A DNA stretch of 64,000 nt from Martelella sp. NC20 (GCF_013459645.1 NZ_CP054861.1:2158001-2222000), one strand, 5' to 3'; counted from the stretch's first letter, positions 16,715-26,372 are shown. Notes: a model not told the origin generated them from the letters alone. Translations and numbers: made by a program.

Positions 16715-17578
16715 ATGTCATGCCCGGCGCACGCCAAACGGAATGCTCTCAGTGGCTTCGCAGCATGCGCCGGGTTCTTTGTTCTTCTCTCCGCTACCGC
16801 CTCCGCCGCGCCGCAACGGGTGGTGTCGATCAATCTGTGCACTGATCAGATGGCGATGCTGGTCGCCGGCGAGGGGCAATTGATATCGGTCTCGATGCTT
16901 GCGGCCGATCCCGCCGTGTCGATGATGGCGGAAGAGGCGGCCGGCTACCGGCTGAATGACGGGCTCGCCGAACAGGTTTTCCTGATGAGACCCGATCTGG
17001 TGCTTGCCGGCAGCTATTCGACAAGGGCGACGGTCGATCTTTTGAAGCGCCTCGGGATCGCGGTGTCGGAGTTCCAGCCCGCCGCCTCCCTCGATGATGT
17101 CCGTCACAATCTGGAACGCCTCGGCGTGCTTCTCGACAGAAAGCCGGCTGCGGACGAACTGATCGCCGGGATGGATGCCGGCCTTGCGGCGCTTGCCGAA
17201 ACGCCGCCCGGCAAGCGCACGGCCGCGCTCTATTACGCCAATGGCTACACTTCAGGCAAAGACAGTCTTGCCGGCGACATGCTTGCCCGGCTCGGCCTCG
17301 TCAACATCGCGTCGGAGGCCGGCGTCGATACGCTCGGCCGGTTGCCGCTGGAACGGCTGATCATGGCCGCGCCGGATGTGATCGTCGGCGGCGATGTCGA
17401 TTATGACGCCCCGGCACTCGCGCAAGCGGGTTTTACGCATCCCGCGTTCGTGGCCGCCACCGGGCACAGCGACTATGTCAATCTGCCGAGCCGCTATTCG
17501 ATCTGCGGCGGACCTTTCAATGTCGCGGGGATTGCGCTGCTGGCCGAAGCGCTTGGCGGAGGCGGAGCGGATGAATGA
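16715..17578 (+). CDS. btuF: Cobalamin ABC transporter, periplasmic binding protein
   Basis: A 287-residue BtuF/FecB-type binding protein. A signal peptide (GFAACAGFFVLLSATASA) is followed by QRVVSINLCTDQMAMLVAGE, the usual first strand of the family. The remainder shows the two-lobed pattern with DLVLAGSYSTRATVDLLKRLG and a C-terminal GPFNVAGIALLAEAL. The ATG directly abuts the btuB stop codon, and the gene end overlaps btuC by eight bases. It would capture corrinoid delivered by BtuB and pass it to BtuCD. Confidence 0.9.
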   Translation: MSCPAHAKRNALSGFAACAGFFVLLSATASAAPQRVVSINLCTDQMAMLVAGEGQLISVSMLAADPAVSMMAEEAAGYRLNDGLAEQVFLMRPDLVLAGSYSTRATVDLLKRLGIAVSEFQPAASLDDVRHNLERLGVLLDRKPAADELIAGMDAGLAALAETPPGKRTAALYYANGYTSGKDSLAGDMLARLGLVNIASEAGVDTLGRLPLERLIMAAPDVIVGGDVDYDAPALAQAGFTHPAFVAATGHSDYVNLPSRYSICGGPFNVAGIALLAEALGGGGADE

Positions 17579-18572
17579 ACGCCAGTGCTATTGGCGACTG
17601 ATGATCGCCCTCGGCATTCTCGTTCTCGTGCTTTTTACCGCCTCCCTCTTGGTCGGGCCGGCCGGCATAGGCTTCGGCCGGAGCATTGCCGGCCTGTTCG
17701 GCCGCGACGCGGCATCCGTCGGGCTGATCATGCAGGAGATCCGGCTGCCGCGCGCCATTCTCGGCCTGATGATCGGGGCCACGCTCGGGCTTTCAGGGGC
17801 GGTGTTGCAGGGCTATCTGCGCAATCCGCTGGCCGAGCCCGGCCTCCTTGGCGTCTCCGCTTCGGCCTCGCTCGGGGCGGTCATCGCGCTCTATACCGGA
17901 TTATCGGCGGTGTTCTCGCTGGCGCTGCCGCTACTGGCGCTCGCCTTTGCCTTCGCGTCGGTCCTGCTGGTGCGGTTTCTGGCCGGCGGCGGGGCGCGCA
18001 GCCTGACGATCATTCTCGCCGGCGTTGCCGTCACCAGCTTTGCCGGCGCCATGACCTCGCTTGCGCTCAATCTCTCGCCCAATCCCTTTGCCGCGATGGA
18101 GATCATGTTCTGGATGCTCGGCTCGCTTGCCGATCGCTCCATGCTGCAGGTGTGGCTGTCGGCGCCGTTCATGCTGGCCGGCTGGGTGCTGTTGTTCCGG
18201 TGCGGCAGGGCGCTCGATATGCTGACGCTTGGCCACGAGGCGGCGGCCAGTCTCGGCATGTCGCCCAAGCGCACCGAGCGGATGGTGATCTGGGGCGTTG
18301 CGGCAAGCGTGGGCGCGGCAACTTCTGTCTCGGGCGCGATCGGCTTCGTCGGCCTGGTGGTGCCGCATATTCTGAGGCCGCTCGTCGGATCGGTGCCCTC
18401 GCGGCTGTTGCCGGCGAGTGCGCTGGGCGGGGCGGCGGTGTTGCTTGCGGCCGATGTCGCGGTGCGGCTGGTGGCGCCGGAGCGCGACCTGAAGATCGGC
18501 GTGGTGACGGCGCTGATCGGCGCGCCGTTCTTCCTGTGGCTGATCTACAAGACACGCAGGGAGCTTGTCTGA
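17571..18572 (+). CDS. btuC: Cobalamin ABC transporter permease
   Basis: A 333-residue permease of the FecCD/BtuC family with about ten membrane helices. Family hallmarks are the RLPRAILGLMIGATLGLSGAVLQ segment, NPLAEPGLLGVSASASLGAV, and the ATP-binding-protein contact region AASLGMSPKRTERM followed by SGAIGFVGLVVPHILRPLVG. The ATG at 17571 overlaps the end of btuF. The stop TGA shares its last base with the btuD ATG. All four genes are therefore one tightly packed operon under the riboswitch. Confidence 0.93.
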   Translation: MNERQCYWRLMIALGILVLVLFTASLLVGPAGIGFGRSIAGLFGRDAASVGLIMQEIRLPRAILGLMIGATLGLSGAVLQGYLRNPLAEPGLLGVSASASLGAVIALYTGLSAVFSLALPLLALAFAFASVLLVRFLAGGGARSLTIILAGVAVTSFAGAMTSLALNLSPNPFAAMEIMFWMLGSLADRSMLQVWLSAPFMLAGWVLLFRCGRALDMLTLGHEAAASLGMSPKRTERMVIWGVAASVGAATSVSGAIGFVGLVVPHILRPLVGSVPSRLLPASALGGAAVLLAADVAVRLVAPERDLKIGVVTALIGAPFFLWLIYKTRRELV

Positions 18573-19345
18573 TGTTGCTCAGCGCCGAAAACCTCACTGT
18601 CAGGAGAGGCGGCCGCACCCTTGTCGACAGCGTCGATCTTGAGGTTCAGGGCGGCGAGTTCGTCGGCCTGATCGGCCCCAACGGTGCTGGCAAGACGACG
18701 CTTCTGAAGGCCTTGACCGGGGTGACGACTGCCTCCGGCGCGGTCTTTCTTCAGGACAGTCCGCTGGAACGGCTGAGCGCGACCGAACGCGCCCGCAAGG
18801 TCGCCTTCCTGCCGCAGGATCATGAGATCGCCTGGCCGGTGAAGGTGCGCGAAGTGGTGGCGCTCGGCCGCAAGCCCTGGAGGGAAAGCAGTTGCTTCGG
18901 CGATTATGCCGGCGGCCAGATCATCGCCGCGGCGATGGCGCGCATGGGCGTCGAAGGCCTTGCCGATCGCACAGCCGATACGCTTTCCGGCGGCGAGCGC
19001 GCCCGCGTTCTGATCGCCCGCGCGCTTGCCCAGACGACCCCGCTGCTGATTGCCGACGAGCCGGTCGCCGGTCTCGATCCCGCCCACCAGATCGGGCTGA
19101 TGGAGGTGTTCGCCTCGCTCCTGCGCGAGGGCCGTTCGGTGGTCGTGTCGCTGCATGATCTCGGCCTTGCCGCGCGCTGGTGCACGCGGCTGATCATGAT
19201 GGATGGCGGCGTCGTTGTTGCAGACGGACCGCCCGCGGCGGTGCTGACGGCGGAAAACCTGCGCCGGGTCTATGGCATCGAGGCCTATTTCGGCAAAGCC
19301 GATGGCGGTCCGGTGATCATGCCGACCCGGCTTTCGCAAAAATAG
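18572..19345 (+). CDS. btuD: Cobalamin ABC transporter ATP-binding protein
   Basis: A 257-residue ABC ATPase. Walker A is GPNGAGKTT near residue 35, the Q-loop is LPQDHEI, the signature is LSGGERARV, Walker B is LLIADEPVAGLD, and the switch His is in SLHDLG. The C-terminal LTAENLRRVYGIEAYF is common in siderophore/B12 importers. It forms the inner-membrane importer with BtuC. No terminator is obvious in the 190 bases before lysC, which hold no other gene. Confidence 0.93.
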   Translation: MLLSAENLTVRRGGRTLVDSVDLEVQGGEFVGLIGPNGAGKTTLLKALTGVTTASGAVFLQDSPLERLSATERARKVAFLPQDHEIAWPVKVREVVALGRKPWRESSCFGDYAGGQIIAAAMARMGVEGLADRTADTLSGGERARVLIARALAQTTPLLIADEPVAGLDPAHQIGLMEVFASLLREGRSVVVSLHDLGLAARWCTRLIMMDGGVVVADGPPAAVLTAENLRRVYGIEAYFGKADGGPVIMPTRLSQK

Positions 19346-19538
19346 CGGTGGCGGCGCGACCGGCGTCCCATTCGTGGCGAAAGCGCCATTGCGCGAAGGC
19401 GGCGATTTCGCTAAGAAACCGCAGTTTTCCCGGCTTGCGTCGTCATCTCGCTGTCACGAGCGAGGCCTGGGCGAAAGGCTGTATGGATAAGGCGTTCGGT
19501 TTCGAGCGCTTTGGAATTTTGAGTTTGGAAAGTCTTCA

Positions 19539-20789
19539 ATGGCCCGCATCGTCATGAAATTCGGCGGCACGTCTGTCGCCAATATCGAGCGCATTCGCAA
19601 TGTGGCGCGCCATGTGAAACGGGAAGTCGATGCCGGCCACGAGGTCGCCGTCGTGGTTTCGGCCATGGCCGGCAAAACCAACGAACTGGTCGAGTGGACG
19701 CGCGAGGCCTCGCCGATGCACGATGCCCGCGAATATGACGTCGTCGTTTCCTCCGGCGAGCAGGTGACGTCCGGCCTGCTTTCGATCGTGTTGCAGTCGA
19801 TGGGCGTCAACGCCCGCTCCTGGCAGGGCTGGCAGATACCGATCAGGACCGACGGCACCCATGGCGCCGCCCGGATCGCCGAGATCGACGGCTCGGACAT
19901 CATCAAGCGCATGGGCGAGGGTCAGGTCGCCGTCTGCGCCGGCTTCCAGGGCATCGGCCCGGACAATCGGGTCGCGACCCTCGGTCGCGGCGGCTCGGAT
20001 ACCTCTGCCGTTGCCATCGCCGCCGCCGTTCATGCCGACCGCTGCGACATCTACACCGATGTCGACGGCGTCTACACCACCGATCCGCGCGTCGAGCCGA
20101 AGGCGAAGCGCTTGAAGAAGGTGGCGTTCGAGGAGATGCTGGAAATGGCGTCGCTCGGGGCCAAGGTTCTGCAGGTTCGCTCGGTTGAGCTTGCGATGGT
20201 TCACAAGGTGCGCACATTCGTGCGTTCCAGCTTCGAGGCGCCGGATGCGCCGGGCATGGGCGATTTCGACAATCCGCCCGGCACCCTGATTTGCGACGAG
20301 GATGAGATTTTGGAACAGGAAGTCGTAACCGGCATCGCGTATGCCAAGGATGAGGCGCAGATTTCGCTGCGCCGCGTGGAAGACCGCCCGGGCGTCGCCG
20401 CCGCCATCTTCGGCCCGCTGGCCGAGGCCCATGTCAATGTCGATATGATCGTGCAGAACATCTCGGAAGCGGGCACCCATACCGACATGACCTTCACCGT
20501 GCCGGCATCGGACGTCGAGAAGGCCAAGGCGGCGCTTGCCGCCAAGCAATCCGAGATCGGCTATGACGTGATCCAGAGCGAGACGGAACTGGCCAAGATC
20601 TCGGTCATCGGTATCGGCATGCGCTCGCATTCCGGCGTTGCCGCGTCCGCCTTCAAGGCGCTGTCGCAGAAGGGCATCAACATCAAGGCGATCACCACCT
20701 CCGAGATCAAGATTTCGATCCTGATCGACGGCGCTTATGCGGAACTCGCGGTCAGGACTTTGCATTCCTGCTACGGTCTCGATAAATAG
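19539..20789 (+). CDS. lysC: Aspartate kinase
   Basis: A 416-residue aspartokinase, the first step towards lysine, threonine and methionine. The kinase domain shows KFGGTSVANIERIRNVA, SGEQVTSGLL, FQGIGPDNRVATLGRGGSDTS and DVDGVYTTDPR. Two ACT domains follow, around 265-340 (ISLRRVEDRPGVAAAIFGPLAE) and 345-410 (ISVIGIGMRSHSGVAASAF), where allosteric lysine or threonine would bind. Length and layout match the alphaproteobacterial monofunctional enzyme. It stands alone before ptsP with a hairpin in between. Confidence 0.96.
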   Translation: MARIVMKFGGTSVANIERIRNVARHVKREVDAGHEVAVVVSAMAGKTNELVEWTREASPMHDAREYDVVVSSGEQVTSGLLSIVLQSMGVNARSWQGWQIPIRTDGTHGAARIAEIDGSDIIKRMGEGQVAVCAGFQGIGPDNRVATLGRGGSDTSAVAIAAAVHADRCDIYTDVDGVYTTDPRVEPKAKRLKKVAFEEMLEMASLGAKVLQVRSVELAMVHKVRTFVRSSFEAPDAPGMGDFDNPPGTLICDEDEILEQEVVTGIAYAKDEAQISLRRVEDRPGVAAAIFGPLAEAHVNVDMIVQNISEAGTHTDMTFTVPASDVEKAKAALAAKQSEIGYDVIQSETELAKISVIGIGMRSHSGVAASAFKALSQKGINIKAITTSEIKISILIDGAYAELAVRTLHSCYGLDK

Positions 20790-20800
20790 ACCCTAAAGAG

Positions 20801-20822
20801 GCGTCCGGTGAGTCCCGGACGC
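20801..20822 (+). terminator. Inverted repeat between lysC and ptsP
   Basis: GCGTCCGG at 20801-20808 pairs with CCGGACGC at 20815-20822 around a six-base loop, 11 bases after the lysC stop. There is no T-run after it, so it may be an attenuating or RNA-stabilising hairpin rather than a strong terminator. It would lie in the 5' leader of ptsP if ptsP starts at 20867. Confidence 0.5.
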
Positions 20823-20866
20823 CCATGGAAACGCACCGCGCTTCCTCCACCGGGGACAGAACTGCG

Positions 20867-23134
20867 ATGAACCACCAAGCATCGAGCCCGCGCATTCTCC
20901 TTAAGCGGCTGAGGGAACTGATGGCGGAACCATTGGAGCCGCAGGATCGCCTCGACCGCATCGTCGGCCAGATCGCCGACAACATGGTGGCGGCGGTCTG
21001 CTCGGTCTATGTGCTGCGCGCCGACAGCGTGCTCGAACTCTACGCCACGCAGGGCCTGAGGCGCGATGCGGTCCACCTTGCAAGCCTTCGCATGGGACAG
21101 GGCCTCGTCGGCACGATCGCGGCTTCTGCCCGGCCGCTGAACCTTTCCGACGCCCAGTCGCACCCCGCCTTCCGCTATCTCCCGGAGACCGGCGAGGAAA
21201 TCTATCATTCGTTCATGGGCGTGCCGATCCTGCGCGCCGGCCGCACGCTCGGCGTTCTGGTGGTCCAGAACACCGACGAGCATGCCTATAGCGAGGAAGA
21301 GGTCGAGGCGCTGCAGACGGCGGCGATGCTGCTTGCCGAGCTGATCGCCTCGGGTGATCTGAAGAAGATCACGCGTCCCGGCATGGAGCTGGACCTCACC
21401 CGTTCGGTGTCGCTTTCGGGCGATGCCTATGGCGAGGGCATCGCGCTTGGCCACGCCGTGCTGCACGAGCCGCGCATCGTCATCAGCAATCTCGTCAACG
21501 AGGACAGCGATGCCGAGATCGCGCGGCTGCGCGCGGCTGTCGAAAAATTGCGCTTCTCGATCGACGAGCTGTTGCAGCGAAACGACGTGCCCTCGGAGGG
21601 CGAGCATCGCGAGGTGCTGGAAACCTACCGCATGTTTGCCCATGACCGCGGCTGGGTTCGCCGTCTGGAAGAGGCGATCACGCTGGGGCTGACGGCCGAG
21701 GGCGCGGTCGAGAAGGTGCAGAGCGACACCAAGGCGCGGATGATCCGCCTGACCGATCCGTTCATGCGCGACCGGATGCACGATCTCGACGACCTTGCCA
21801 ACCGGCTGCTCAGGCAATTGACCGGCGGCAGTATCGACCGCGACGGCGAGGACTTTCCCGATGACGCGATCGTCGTGGCGCGGGTCATGGGCGCTGCCGA
21901 ACTTCTGGACTATCCGCGCGAAAAACTGCGCGGCCTGGTGCTGGAGGATGGGGCCGCGACCAGCCACGTGATCATCGTCGCGCGCGCCATGGGTATCCCG
22001 GTGATCGGCCAGGCCGTCGGCGTTGCCGCCCAGGTCGAAAACGGCGACGCCATCATCGTCGATGGCGATGATGGCGAGGTCCATGTCCGCCCGCTCGATG
22101 CGGTGATCATGGCGTATGAGGAAAAGGTCCGCCTTCGCGCCAAGCGCCAGGAACAGTTCCGCGCGCTGCGCGCGGTCGAGCCGGTCTCGGCCGATGGGGT
22201 GCGGTTCAAGCTGATGATGAATGCCGGGCTGCTGGTGGACCTGCCGCAGCTCGACGACAGCGGCGCGGAGGGCATCGGGCTGTTTCGCACCGAATTGCAG
22301 TTCATGATCGCCTCGCGCATGCCGAAGGCCGCCGAGCAGGAAAGGTTCTACCGCCAGGTACTCGATCATGCCGGCGACCGCGCGGTGACATTCCGCACGC
22401 TCGATATCGGCTCCGACAAGATGGTCTCCTTCTTCCGCGCCCAGGAAGAGGAAAACCCGGCCATGGGCTGGCGCGCGATCCGGCTTGCGCTCGACCGGCC
22501 CTATCTTCTGCGCATGCAGATGCGCGCGCTGATGAAGGCGACGGCGGGCGAGACCCTGAGGGTCATGGTGCCGATGGTCTCCGAGGTCGGCGAACTGCGC
22601 GAGACGCGGGCGCTGATGGCCAAGGAAGTCCAGCATCTCGTCAAATTCGGCCATCAGGTACCGAAAAAGATCGAGCTCGGCGCCATGCTGGAAGTGCCGG
22701 CGCTGCTTTACGAGATCGACGAACTGATGGCCGAGGTCGATTTCATCTCGGTCGGGTCCAACGACCTCTATCAGTTCTTCATGGCGATCGACCGCGGCAA
22801 TGCCCGCGTTTCCGACCGCTACGACACGATCAGCAAGCCGTTTCTGAGGATGCTGCGCGATATCGTGCGCGCGGGCGAGCGCAACAATGTGCCCGTGACG
22901 CTGTGCGGCGAATATGCCAGCAAGCCGATTTCCGCGCTGGCGCTGTTTGCGATCGGCTACCGCGCCGTGTCGATGTCGCCGACGGCGATCGGGCCGGTGA
23001 AGGCGATGCTGCTCGGGCTCGATATCGGCGCCGTCAGCGCGGAAATCAATACCGCGCTTGACGATCCCGCCAATGGGACTCCTGTGCGGGCATTGCTTGA
23101 ACGCTTTGCGAACGACCACAATATTCCGCTATAA
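20867..23134 (+). CDS. ptsP: PTS-Ntr enzyme I (phosphoenolpyruvate-protein phosphotransferase)
   Basis: A 755-residue EI-Ntr that transfers phosphate from PEP to NPr and on to EIIA-Ntr, controlling nitrogen, carbon and potassium responses. An N-terminal GAF domain (about 20-165; VCSVYVLRAD, SFMGVPILRAGRTLGVLVVQN) precedes the enzyme I part. The phosphorylated His is in GAATSHVIIVARAMGIPV. The PEP-binding barrel includes GIGLFRTELQFM, SVGSNDLYQF and the LCGEYASKP cysteine. An upstream ATG at 20825 is open, but it falls just past the hairpin and would add 14 residues; the start at 20867 gives the usual length. Confidence 0.94.
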   Translation: MNHQASSPRILLKRLRELMAEPLEPQDRLDRIVGQIADNMVAAVCSVYVLRADSVLELYATQGLRRDAVHLASLRMGQGLVGTIAASARPLNLSDAQSHPAFRYLPETGEEIYHSFMGVPILRAGRTLGVLVVQNTDEHAYSEEEVEALQTAAMLLAELIASGDLKKITRPGMELDLTRSVSLSGDAYGEGIALGHAVLHEPRIVISNLVNEDSDAEIARLRAAVEKLRFSIDELLQRNDVPSEGEHREVLETYRMFAHDRGWVRRLEEAITLGLTAEGAVEKVQSDTKARMIRLTDPFMRDRMHDLDDLANRLLRQLTGGSIDRDGEDFPDDAIVVARVMGAAELLDYPREKLRGLVLEDGAATSHVIIVARAMGIPVIGQAVGVAAQVENGDAIIVDGDDGEVHVRPLDAVIMAYEEKVRLRAKRQEQFRALRAVEPVSADGVRFKLMMNAGLLVDLPQLDDSGAEGIGLFRTELQFMIASRMPKAAEQERFYRQVLDHAGDRAVTFRTLDIGSDKMVSFFRAQEEENPAMGWRAIRLALDRPYLLRMQMRALMKATAGETLRVMVPMVSEVGELRETRALMAKEVQHLVKFGHQVPKKIELGAMLEVPALLYEIDELMAEVDFISVGSNDLYQFFMAIDRGNARVSDRYDTISKPFLRMLRDIVRAGERNNVPVTLCGEYASKPISALALFAIGYRAVSMSPTAIGPVKAMLLGLDIGAVSAEINTALDDPANGTPVRALLERFANDHNIPL

Positions 23135-23210
23135 GCGGCATTCCATTATAAGTGATCGGCGCGAGAGCGCTCCATAAGAAAACGTCCATAACCAGCGGAG
23201 TGATCCCGGC

Positions 23211-24293
23211 GTGGCAAGGCTACCCAAAGACAAGATGCGCGAACTGGAGCGGCGGTTTTCCGAGGTCGAGGCGCGGATGTCCTCAGGACCCGACGCGGAA
23301 ACCTATGTGAAGCTCGCCTCCGAATATGCCGAGCTCGAGCCGGTGGTGGCCAAGATCCGCGCCTATCAGGCCACTGAGAGCGAACTTGGTGATCTTGAGG
23401 CCCTGCTCGCCGACAAGGCGACCGATCGCGAGATGCGCGAACTCGCGGAAATGGAAATGCCCGACCTCGAGGAGCGGATCGAGACGCTGTCGGGCGAAAT
23501 CCAGCTGCTGCTGCTGCCGCGCGACGCCGCCGATGAAAAGAGCGCGGTGCTCGAAATCCGCGCGGGCACCGGCGGATCGGAGGCCGCCCTTTTCGCCGGC
23601 GACCTGTTCCGCATGTATGAGCGCTATGCCAGCGCCCATGGCTGGAAGGTGGAGGTGCTTTCCGCAAGCGAGGGCGATGCCGGCGGCTACAAGGAAATCA
23701 TCGCCTCGGTCACCGGCAAGGGCGTGTTTTCGCGGCTGAAGTTCGAATCCGGCGTCCACCGCGTCCAGCGCGTGCCCGAGACCGAGGCCGGCGGGCGCAT
23801 CCATACCTCCGCCGCTACCGTTGCCGTGCTGCCCGAGGCCGAGGATATCGATATCGAGGTGCGCCAGGACGATATCCGCATCGACACGATGCGCGCGTCG
23901 GGCGCGGGCGGCCAGCACGTCAACACCACGGACTCGGCGGTGCGCATCACCCACATCCCGACAGGGATCGTGGTCACGAGCTCGGAAAAATCCCAGCACC
24001 AGAACCGGGCAAAGGCGATGCAGGTGCTGCGCGCCAGGCTTTATGACATGGAGCGCCAGCGGAAGGACAGCGAGCGGTCCGCCGACCGCAAGAGCCAGGT
24101 CGGTTCCGGCGACCGTTCGGAGCGGATCCGCACCTACAATTTCCCGCAGGGGCGCGTTACCGACCACCGCATCAACCTGACACTCTACAAGCTCGATGCC
24201 GTGATTGCCGGCGATCTCGATGAGGTCGTGGATGCGCTGGTATCCGATTATCAGGCCGGACAGCTTGCGCTCCTCGGCGGCGAGGCGCACTGA
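23211..24293 (+). CDS. prfA: Peptide chain release factor 1
   Basis: A 360-residue class-I release factor that reads UAA and UAG and triggers peptide release. It starts with GTG at 23211 ([16 protein letters not shown]). The catalytic GGQ is in [18 protein letters not shown] near residues 225-245. The codon-recognition loop, [12 protein letters not shown], and the C-terminal [19 protein letters not shown] are also typical. prmC, which methylates the GGQ glutamine, begins two bases after the stop, the classical pairing. Confidence 0.96.
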   Translation: MARLPKDKMRELERRFSEVEARMSSGPDAETYVKLASEYAELEPVVAKIRAYQATESELGDLEALLADKATDREMRELAEMEMPDLEERIETLSGEIQLLLLPRDAADEKSAVLEIRAGTGGSEAALFAGDLFRMYERYASAHGWKVEVLSASEGDAGGYKEIIASVTGKGVFSRLKFESGVHRVQRVPETEAGGRIHTSAATVAVLPEAEDIDIEVRQDDIRIDTMRASGAGGQHVNTTDSAVRITHIPTGIVVTSSEKSQHQNRAKAMQVLRARLYDMERQRKDSERSADRKSQVGSGDRSERIRTYNFPQGRVTDHRINLTLYKLDAVIAGDLDEVVDALVSDYQAGQLALLGGEAH

Positions 24294-24294
24294 G

Positions 24295-25152
24295 GTGACG
24301 CTTGCCGAACTCTATCGCCAGACCGTCGAAGCCTTCGCGGCGGCCGGGCTCGAAACCCCGCAGGACGATGCCCGCCACCTTGTCAGCGGCGTGCTCGGCC
24401 TGTCGCTGACCGAGATGGTGACTGAAGGCGCGCGCGTCATCGACGACGAAGAGATGGCGGCGGTGGCCGAGGCCGTCGCCCGGCGCAAGAACCGTGAGCC
24501 GGTCTATCGGATCCTCGGCGCGCGCGAATTCTACGGCCTCGATTTCCTGCTGTCGCCGGACACGCTGGAGCCCCGGCCGGACACGGAAATTCTGGTCGAG
24601 CAGTGCCTGCCGTTTCTGAAACGCCGGATCACCGAGGCCGGTCGGGCAAGCTTCGTCGATCTCGGCACCGGAACCGGGGCGATCGCGATCACGCTGCTCA
24701 GCCAATGTCGCGAAGCCGAGGGCGTGGCGACGGATATTTCCGAAGGGGCTCTTGAAACGGCGCGCGGGAATGCCTTGATAAACGGCGTTGCCGATCGGCT
24801 GCGCCTTCGACAAGGCTCCTGGTTCGACGCAATTACCGGGCGTTTTGACATGATCGTGTCAAATCCGCCTTATATCGTCTCGGATGAGATTGCAGCGCTT
24901 CAGCCGGAAGTGCGCGATTTCGACCCGCGAGCAGCCCTCGATGGCGGTGAAAGCGGTCTGGATGCCTATCGGGCGATCGCCGCCGGCGCCGAGGATCATC
25001 TCGCCGAAGGCGGGATTGTGGCGCTCGAAATCGGAGCCGAACAGAAGGCGGCGGTTACCGCGGTGTTTGTCGCGGCCGGGTTCAAACTCTTGGTTGCAGA
25101 AAAGGACCTCGGGAATAACGACCGCGTCTTGATATTCGTCAGGTCCGGGTGA
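24295..25152 (+). CDS. prmC: Release-factor glutamine N5-methyltransferase
   Basis: A 285-residue SAM-dependent methyltransferase that modifies the GGQ glutamine of release factors. The SAM-binding motif is FVDLGTGTGAIAI and the catalytic NPPY motif is IVSNPPYIVSDEI. The N-terminal helical domain (LAELYRQTVEAFAAAG) precedes YRILGAREFYGL, the hallmark of PrmC. The start is GTG at 24295, one base after the prfA stop, giving VTLAELYRQ; a longer open frame upstream overlaps prfA and does not resemble the family. Confidence 0.94.
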   Translation: MTLAELYRQTVEAFAAAGLETPQDDARHLVSGVLGLSLTEMVTEGARVIDDEEMAAVAEAVARRKNREPVYRILGAREFYGLDFLLSPDTLEPRPDTEILVEQCLPFLKRRITEAGRASFVDLGTGTGAIAITLLSQCREAEGVATDISEGALETARGNALINGVADRLRLRQGSWFDAITGRFDMIVSNPPYIVSDEIAALQPEVRDFDPRAALDGGESGLDAYRAIAAGAEDHLAEGGIVALEIGAEQKAAVTAVFVAAGFKLLVAEKDLGNNDRVLIFVRSG

Positions 25153-25566
25153 TGTCGCAGACGATCACAGAGGGTTTTCGCGGCGCCGGCGCAGCGCCGA
25201 TCTAAAGCTTTGAAACTGCGCGGCGTTCCGAATGCGCGAGGATTGCGATTTTCCGACCGGTGCGTCGGTTTTTTTTGAAAACAGCCAAAGAAAGGGCTTG
25301 GAATTTCTCCACAAGCGGGCTAGGTTGCAACCACGCAAAAACGGCGACCAAAGGAAACAGCGATTCGTCGCTTGGTCGCGGTCTTGGTTTTTCGTCCGGT
25401 GTTGTTTCATTGTGACTTACCTTCTTTTGCGTGATTCAGGTCCTTAAATTCCACGAATGGCAGTGCTGAGATGCCCTGCCGGATGGACTGTGTCGCCGTG
25501 TGTTTATGACACCCGCTCGGCAGAGGGCGTAGCTCGACCATAAACAGAAATTCAGGTGAAGTTTTC
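25153..25566 (+). other. Long leader of the DUF4167 gene with a structured RNA candidate
   Basis: No convincing gene lies in these 414 bases. Close to the DUF4167 start the sequence can form a compact structure. An outer stem pairs GCCCTGCCG (25473-25481) with CGGCAGAGGGC (25518-25528, a two-base bulge). An inner stem pairs GTGTC (25490-25494) with GACAC (25508-25512). It ends about 40 bases before the ATG. It may be a regulatory leader or small RNA. It matches no family I can name. Confidence 0.4.
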
Positions 25567-26343
25567 ATGAGGCCAGGACAGCAGAATAAGCGCGGACGCG
25601 GGCGCGGCGGCAATAATAATAACAACAATTTCAACCGCAAGGGCGCCAACCCGCTGACCCGGACCTATGACAGTACCGGTCCGGATGTGAAGGTCCGCGG
25701 TACCGCCCAGCATGTTGCGGAAAAATACATGGCGCTTGCGCGCGATGCCCATAGTTCCGGCGATCGCGTCATGGCCGAAAACTATCTTCAGCATGCCGAG
25801 CACTATAACCGCATCATCTCCGCCGCCCAGGTGCAGATGCAGGATCGCTTCCAGCGCGACGACCGCTCCGAAAACGACGACAATGACGACAATGGCCCGC
25901 AGGCCAACGGCAACCAGGCCGACGATCGTGACGACAGCAATGACCGCATCGATCGCAACGACCGTAACGATCGCAACGATCGCAATGACCGGGACCGCAA
26001 TGACCGGCGCAGCAATCGCCGCCCCGAACAGGCCGTCGATGCCGATGGACCGCAGCCGGTGATAGAGGGTACGCCCGCCGAAGTGCTGGCTGAGGACGCC
26101 AATGGCCAGCCGGTCGAAAAATCGCGCCGCCGCTCGGCAACGCCCGCCCGCCCGCGCCGCACCAAGCGCGCTGCCGCCGAGACGACCAGCGACGACAGCG
26201 CTGTCGCACCGGAACCGGCCGGGGAGGGTGATGGCCCGAAGAAACCGGCACGCCGCCGCCGCACCCCCAAGGCCGAAGCCGCAGATGACGGGGCCGGGAA
26301 CAAGCAGGAAGGCCCTGTCATGGCCGACAGCCCCGCGGAATAG
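25567..26343 (+). CDS. DUF4167-domain protein with disordered charged tail
   Basis: A 258-residue protein. The N-terminal DUF4167 domain covers about residues 1-85: MRPGQQNKRGRGRG, then a run of six Asn, NPLTRTYDSTGPDVKVRGTA, and HVAEKYMALARDAHSSGDRVMAENYLQHAEHY. After it comes a long low-complexity region with RND/RID tandem repeats around residues 128-150, then Ala/Arg/Pro/Glu-rich sequence ending in RRRRTPKAEA. The domain is characteristic of alphaproteobacteria, and the basic Gly/Arg start suggests RNA or nucleic-acid contact. Function is not established. Its position after prmC is the usual one in Rhizobiales. Confidence 0.9.
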   Translation: MRPGQQNKRGRGRGGNNNNNNFNRKGANPLTRTYDSTGPDVKVRGTAQHVAEKYMALARDAHSSGDRVMAENYLQHAEHYNRIISAAQVQMQDRFQRDDRSENDDNDDNGPQANGNQADDRDDSNDRIDRNDRNDRNDRNDRDRNDRRSNRRPEQAVDADGPQPVIEGTPAEVLAEDANGQPVEKSRRRSATPARPRRTKRAAAETTSDDSAVAPEPAGEGDGPKKPARRRRTPKAEAADDGAGNKQEGPVMADSPAE

Positions 26344-26372
26344 GCGATCGACGCTTTCTCGTATTTGTTAAA

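Noticed and set aside
17585..18571. Upstream in-frame extension of btuD through btuC
   Set aside because: It overlaps the whole permease gene; the ABC protein starts at 18572 with a normal N-terminus.
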